A stretch of DNA of 64,000 bases from the NCBI GenBank assembly GCA_024707325.1, contig JANPZY010000004.1, forward strand, positions 1,044,719 through 1,108,718, given 5' to 3'. Each line of letters starts with the position of its first letter. Within the stretch, counting starts at the first letter, position 1. The position numbers were made by a program, and so were the translations under genes. This DNA comes from Opitutus sp. (GTDB lineage: Bacteria; Verrucomicrobiota; Verrucomicrobiia; Opitutales; Opitutaceae). This document shows positions 61,903-64,000 of this stretch, piece after piece. The notes under the pieces are model-generated. The model was not told where the DNA came from and made no database searches. It saw nothing but the letters and a program-made list of their open reading frames with translations.

Positions 61903-63584
61903 GAGACGGTGGTGACTCCGGTCGGAGTCGCGGGCGACGGCACCGGGATCTGCGTGAACGAGCCCTGGCTCTCGAGGATGAGCTTGCGCTTGAACGGACG
62001 CACATGGCGGATCTTCACGAGCGCGACGCAGGTGATGCCGAAGAGGTTGGAGGAATACGCGGCGAGCAGATTGGGTTCGATCACACCGAGCACCTGCAAC
62101 ACGAGCGCGGTCGCGGTGCCGCCGATGCCGACGTAGAGGCCGCCGTCGAAGAGATTCTCCTCGTTTTCCATCAGGCGCAGCTTGATGAGCGGAGATACGG
62201 CGGAGCGGGAAATCTCGCGGATTTTCACGAGACACAGGAGATACATCGCAACTTGGAGCGACGCGAAGAAGCCGATCGAGATAAGGGTGGAGGCATCCAT
62301 GGTGGTGGCGGGTTTATCGGGAGCTGGAGCGGGGGTTTGTGAAGTGGTGACGAGCACGGGCAGCACCAGGTGCTGCCGGAACTCCGAAGGCGGCGCGGCC
62401 TTCAGCAGGAATGGTTCACTTGCGACGACGAGCAGCGCGGAAAACAGGACCGCGAGTGCGCCGCTTTTCATGTGGAGCAAACCGCCGCCGGGTCCGGCGA
62501 CGATCCATAAATCGAGCGCGCGCAGCACGAGAAACACGCCGATGAGGTAGCCAAGATATTTCAGCACCAACATCAGCGTGGGGTGCAGCATCACCAAACC
62601 CGCGGTCGCTTCGATGCCGCCGCTCGGGCTGTGATTCACGGGCACTTGTCGCAACAGGAGCTGGTTGACCGCGCCCTGACCGAAACCGAGCGCGAGGCGC
62701 AGGTCTTCGAGTCCGCGAGTCCCATAGCGCAAAAGATACGAGGCCACGCGATCGGCCGAGTCAGCGAACAACGCTGCCGTGTAGATGGGTGGCAACTGCT
62801 CCGGCGCCGAGCGCGCGAGATGCGCGAACTCGCCGACCGTCTGCGTGCTTTCGCTGCGACGCAAAAATTCCGAGAGCTGCACCCAATCGAGCCGCCGCGC
62901 GAGCGACAGCAGATCCATGAGGAAAAACTCCATCTCACCGAGGCGCCCCTCTTCGCGCGCGAGATCGGCCAGCCGGCGCACCTCCCGCTGCAACGGCGGC
63001 GACAGGTGCTCCGCCTGATACAACAAACTCGCGAGCAGGATCACCGCTTCGAGGGGCTGTCCGCCCGACTGATTCACCGGCACAAAGCGCCCCGTCTGCT
63101 CGATTCCGCGCAGTCGCAGCAGCGCCTGCACGCCGAGCGAGCGCGAACCTTGCAGCGCCTGCAGCACAGTTGCGCGCGCCTGCTGCGGCAGAAACTGTTC
63201 GATCACCGGTGTGCTCTGCGCCTTCGCCGATGCTTCGTGCAGTCTGAAGAGCGGCTCCACCGCGGGATCCCATCCGCCCCACGCGACGATCGCAGCGTTT
63301 TGCGAAGTGATCGCGCGCAACTCCTTCTCGAGCGCGAGCGTCCCGGGGTCGCGCACCGACCGTGAGGTCGCGAGCACCAGTTGCGCGGGCCCGACTTTTT
63401 CACGCTCCACCAACTCACGTCCAAAACGCGCGACCGACGGCGAGCCCTCGCCTGCTTCGTGCAACAACGCCGGACTGATCGACGTGAGATTCGCCGGCAG
63501 CGTCCACGCGGCCACGGCAATCACCACACCCGCAACGAGCAAGAGGGCGGCGACAGTTTTCCCACGTTCAGCGGCAGCACTCAT
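61899..63584 (-). CDS. Polytopic membrane protein with helical-repeat domain, partner of the coiled-coil protein
   Basis: A 561-residue protein: one N-terminal helix (AALLLVAGVVIAVAAWTL), a helical periplasmic part (about 40-320; REVRRLADLAREEGRLGEME), then five or six helices (LMLVLKYLGYLIGVFLVLRA, GALAVLFSALLVVASEPFLL, LISIGFFASLQVAMYLLCLV). The cytosolic loop contains KIREISRSAVSPLIKLRLME. No family recognised. Divergent from def and coupled to the downstream coiled-coil gene; together they may form an envelope complex. Confidence 0.78.
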   Translation of the reverse strand: MSAAAERGKTVAALLLVAGVVIAVAAWTLPANLTSISPALLHEAGEGSPSVARFGRELVEREKVGPAQLVLATSRSVRDPGTLALEKELRAITSQNAAIVAWGGWDPAVEPLFRLHEASAKAQSTPVIEQFLPQQARATVLQALQGSRSLGVQALLRLRGIEQTGRFVPVNQSGGQPLEAVILLASLLYQAEHLSPPLQREVRRLADLAREEGRLGEMEFFLMDLLSLARRLDWVQLSEFLRRSESTQTVGEFAHLARSAPEQLPPIYTAALFADSADRVASYLLRYGTRGLEDLRLALGFGQGAVNQLLLRQVPVNHSPSGGIEATAGLVMLHPTLMLVLKYLGYLIGVFLVLRALDLWIVAGPGGGLLHMKSGALAVLFSALLVVASEPFLLKAAPPSEFRQHLVLPVLVTTSQTPAPAPDKPATTMDASTLISIGFFASLQVAMYLLCLVKIREISRSAVSPLIKLRLMENEENLFDGGLYVGIGGTATALVLQVLGVIEPNLLAAYSSNLFGITCVALVKIRHVRPFKRKLILESQGSFTQIPVPSPATPTGVTTVS

Positions 63585-63648
63585 CAGGGGCGCGTGCTAT
63601 TTTTATTTGCGGGGTTCGGATCGCAAACCACGCTGTGCGCACGGACCG

Positions 63649-64000
63649 ATGCCTCTCCAAATTGTTCACTTTAACGATCCTATTTTGCGGCAGAAGGGCG
63701 CACCCATCACGGTGTTCGACGCCGAGCTCGCAAACCTTGCCAGTGAGATGGTTGCGACGATGCACGAAGCTCACGGCATCGGCCTCGCGGCCCAGCAAAT
63801 CGGCCGCGCGATCCAGCTCTGTGTGATCGATCTGCGCGTCGCCGAAATCGATTTCACGTGGGAACTCGACGGCGCGAAGCCACCACTGGAGCTCTTCATG
63901 CCCCTCGCCTTGTGCAATCCGAAGATCACCGTGAAGCCGGGCACCGACGATTACATCCTCGAGGAAGGCTGCCTGTCGTTCCCCGAAATTCGCGGGGATG
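63649..64000 (+). CDS. def: Peptide deformylase (5' part; continues beyond the window)
   Basis: The first 117 residues of the Fe/Zn metalloprotease that removes the N-formyl group from nascent proteins. Motif I GIGLAAQQIG and motif II EEGCLSFPEIRG (metal-ligand Cys) are present; motif III HEFDH lies past the end. A 12-residue insertion (EIDFTWELDGAKPPLELF region) between motifs I and II is longer than in E. coli. Start ATG 63649 matches the family N-terminus (LQIVHFNDPILRQKGAPI). Confidence 0.95.
   Translation, partial: MPLQIVHFNDPILRQKGAPITVFDAELANLASEMVATMHEAHGIGLAAQQIGRAIQLCVIDLRVAEIDFTWELDGAKPPLELFMPLALCNPKITVKPGTDDYILEEGCLSFPEIRGD

Overview
The window is a GC-rich bacterial chromosome segment. 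Gene content suggests a verrucomicrobium, probably Opitutaceae-like: a GH51/GH97/GH43 saccharolytic operon, a gliding-type ABC exporter operon with GldG-like and DUF4340 proteins, kdsA-pyrG adjacency, and many anonymous exported proteins. The lineage is an inference from gene content; no rRNA or tRNA gene was seen.

Region 1 (1-1366) holds the end of a GH9-like hydrolase and a RidA-family gene. Region 2 (about 1367-16814) is the standout: a chromosomal integron cassette array read on the minus strand. It has 23 complete attC sites, one disrupted attC, and 25 small ORFs. For all 24 cassettes that retain an attC end, the 7-bp box at the 5' start matches the outer (R'') box of the cassette's own attC. 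Two 462-bp, about 98.5% identical attI-like segments (5619-6080 and 16353-16814) each abut a cassette exactly at the G^TT of the core site. No integrase gene lies in the window, so this is an orphan array (CALIN-like) or one whose intI lies elsewhere. An IS3-family element (6081-7355) separates the two attI-headed sub-arrays and abuts an IS110 remnant that had inserted into an attC. Sub-array B is cassettes B1-B17 (16340 down to 7525). Sub-array A is A1-A8 (5610 down to 1367). Many cassette products are lipoproteins or small membrane proteins; recognisable folds are VOC, WYL-like, SHOCT, GIY-YIG and nucleotidyltransferase.

Region 3 (16971-23908, minus) is a four-gene glycan operon: GH51 arabinofuranosidase, GH97, alpha/beta hydrolase, GH43. 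Region 4 (24020-34640) holds a conserved unknown, a giant RCC1/NHL/Ig secreted protein, rsmE, a KAS III gene preceded by a lipoyl plus E3-binding protein with no acyltransferase domain, kdsA, pyrG and a small membrane protein. Region 5 (34756-45989) is mostly plus-strand metabolism and transport: PfkB kinase, CPBP protease, ABC exporter, Dabb protein, proA, NUDIX hydrolase, S9 peptidase, P-loop kinase. Region 6 (46042-59094) is a long plus-strand operon: birA, Gld-like ABC ATPase, permease, GldG-like protein, DUF4340 protein, AsmA-like protein, hybrid histidine kinase. Region 7 (59102-64000) has a sulfatase-fold gene lacking the formylglycine site, a translationally coupled membrane/coiled-coil pair, and the start of def.

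Two window-wide patterns stand out. Six intergenic spacers carry degenerate tandem repeats with an 11-bp period. Several otherwise convincing genes carry single-base frameshifts, often in homopolymers, which points to consensus errors in the assembly as much as to gene decay.
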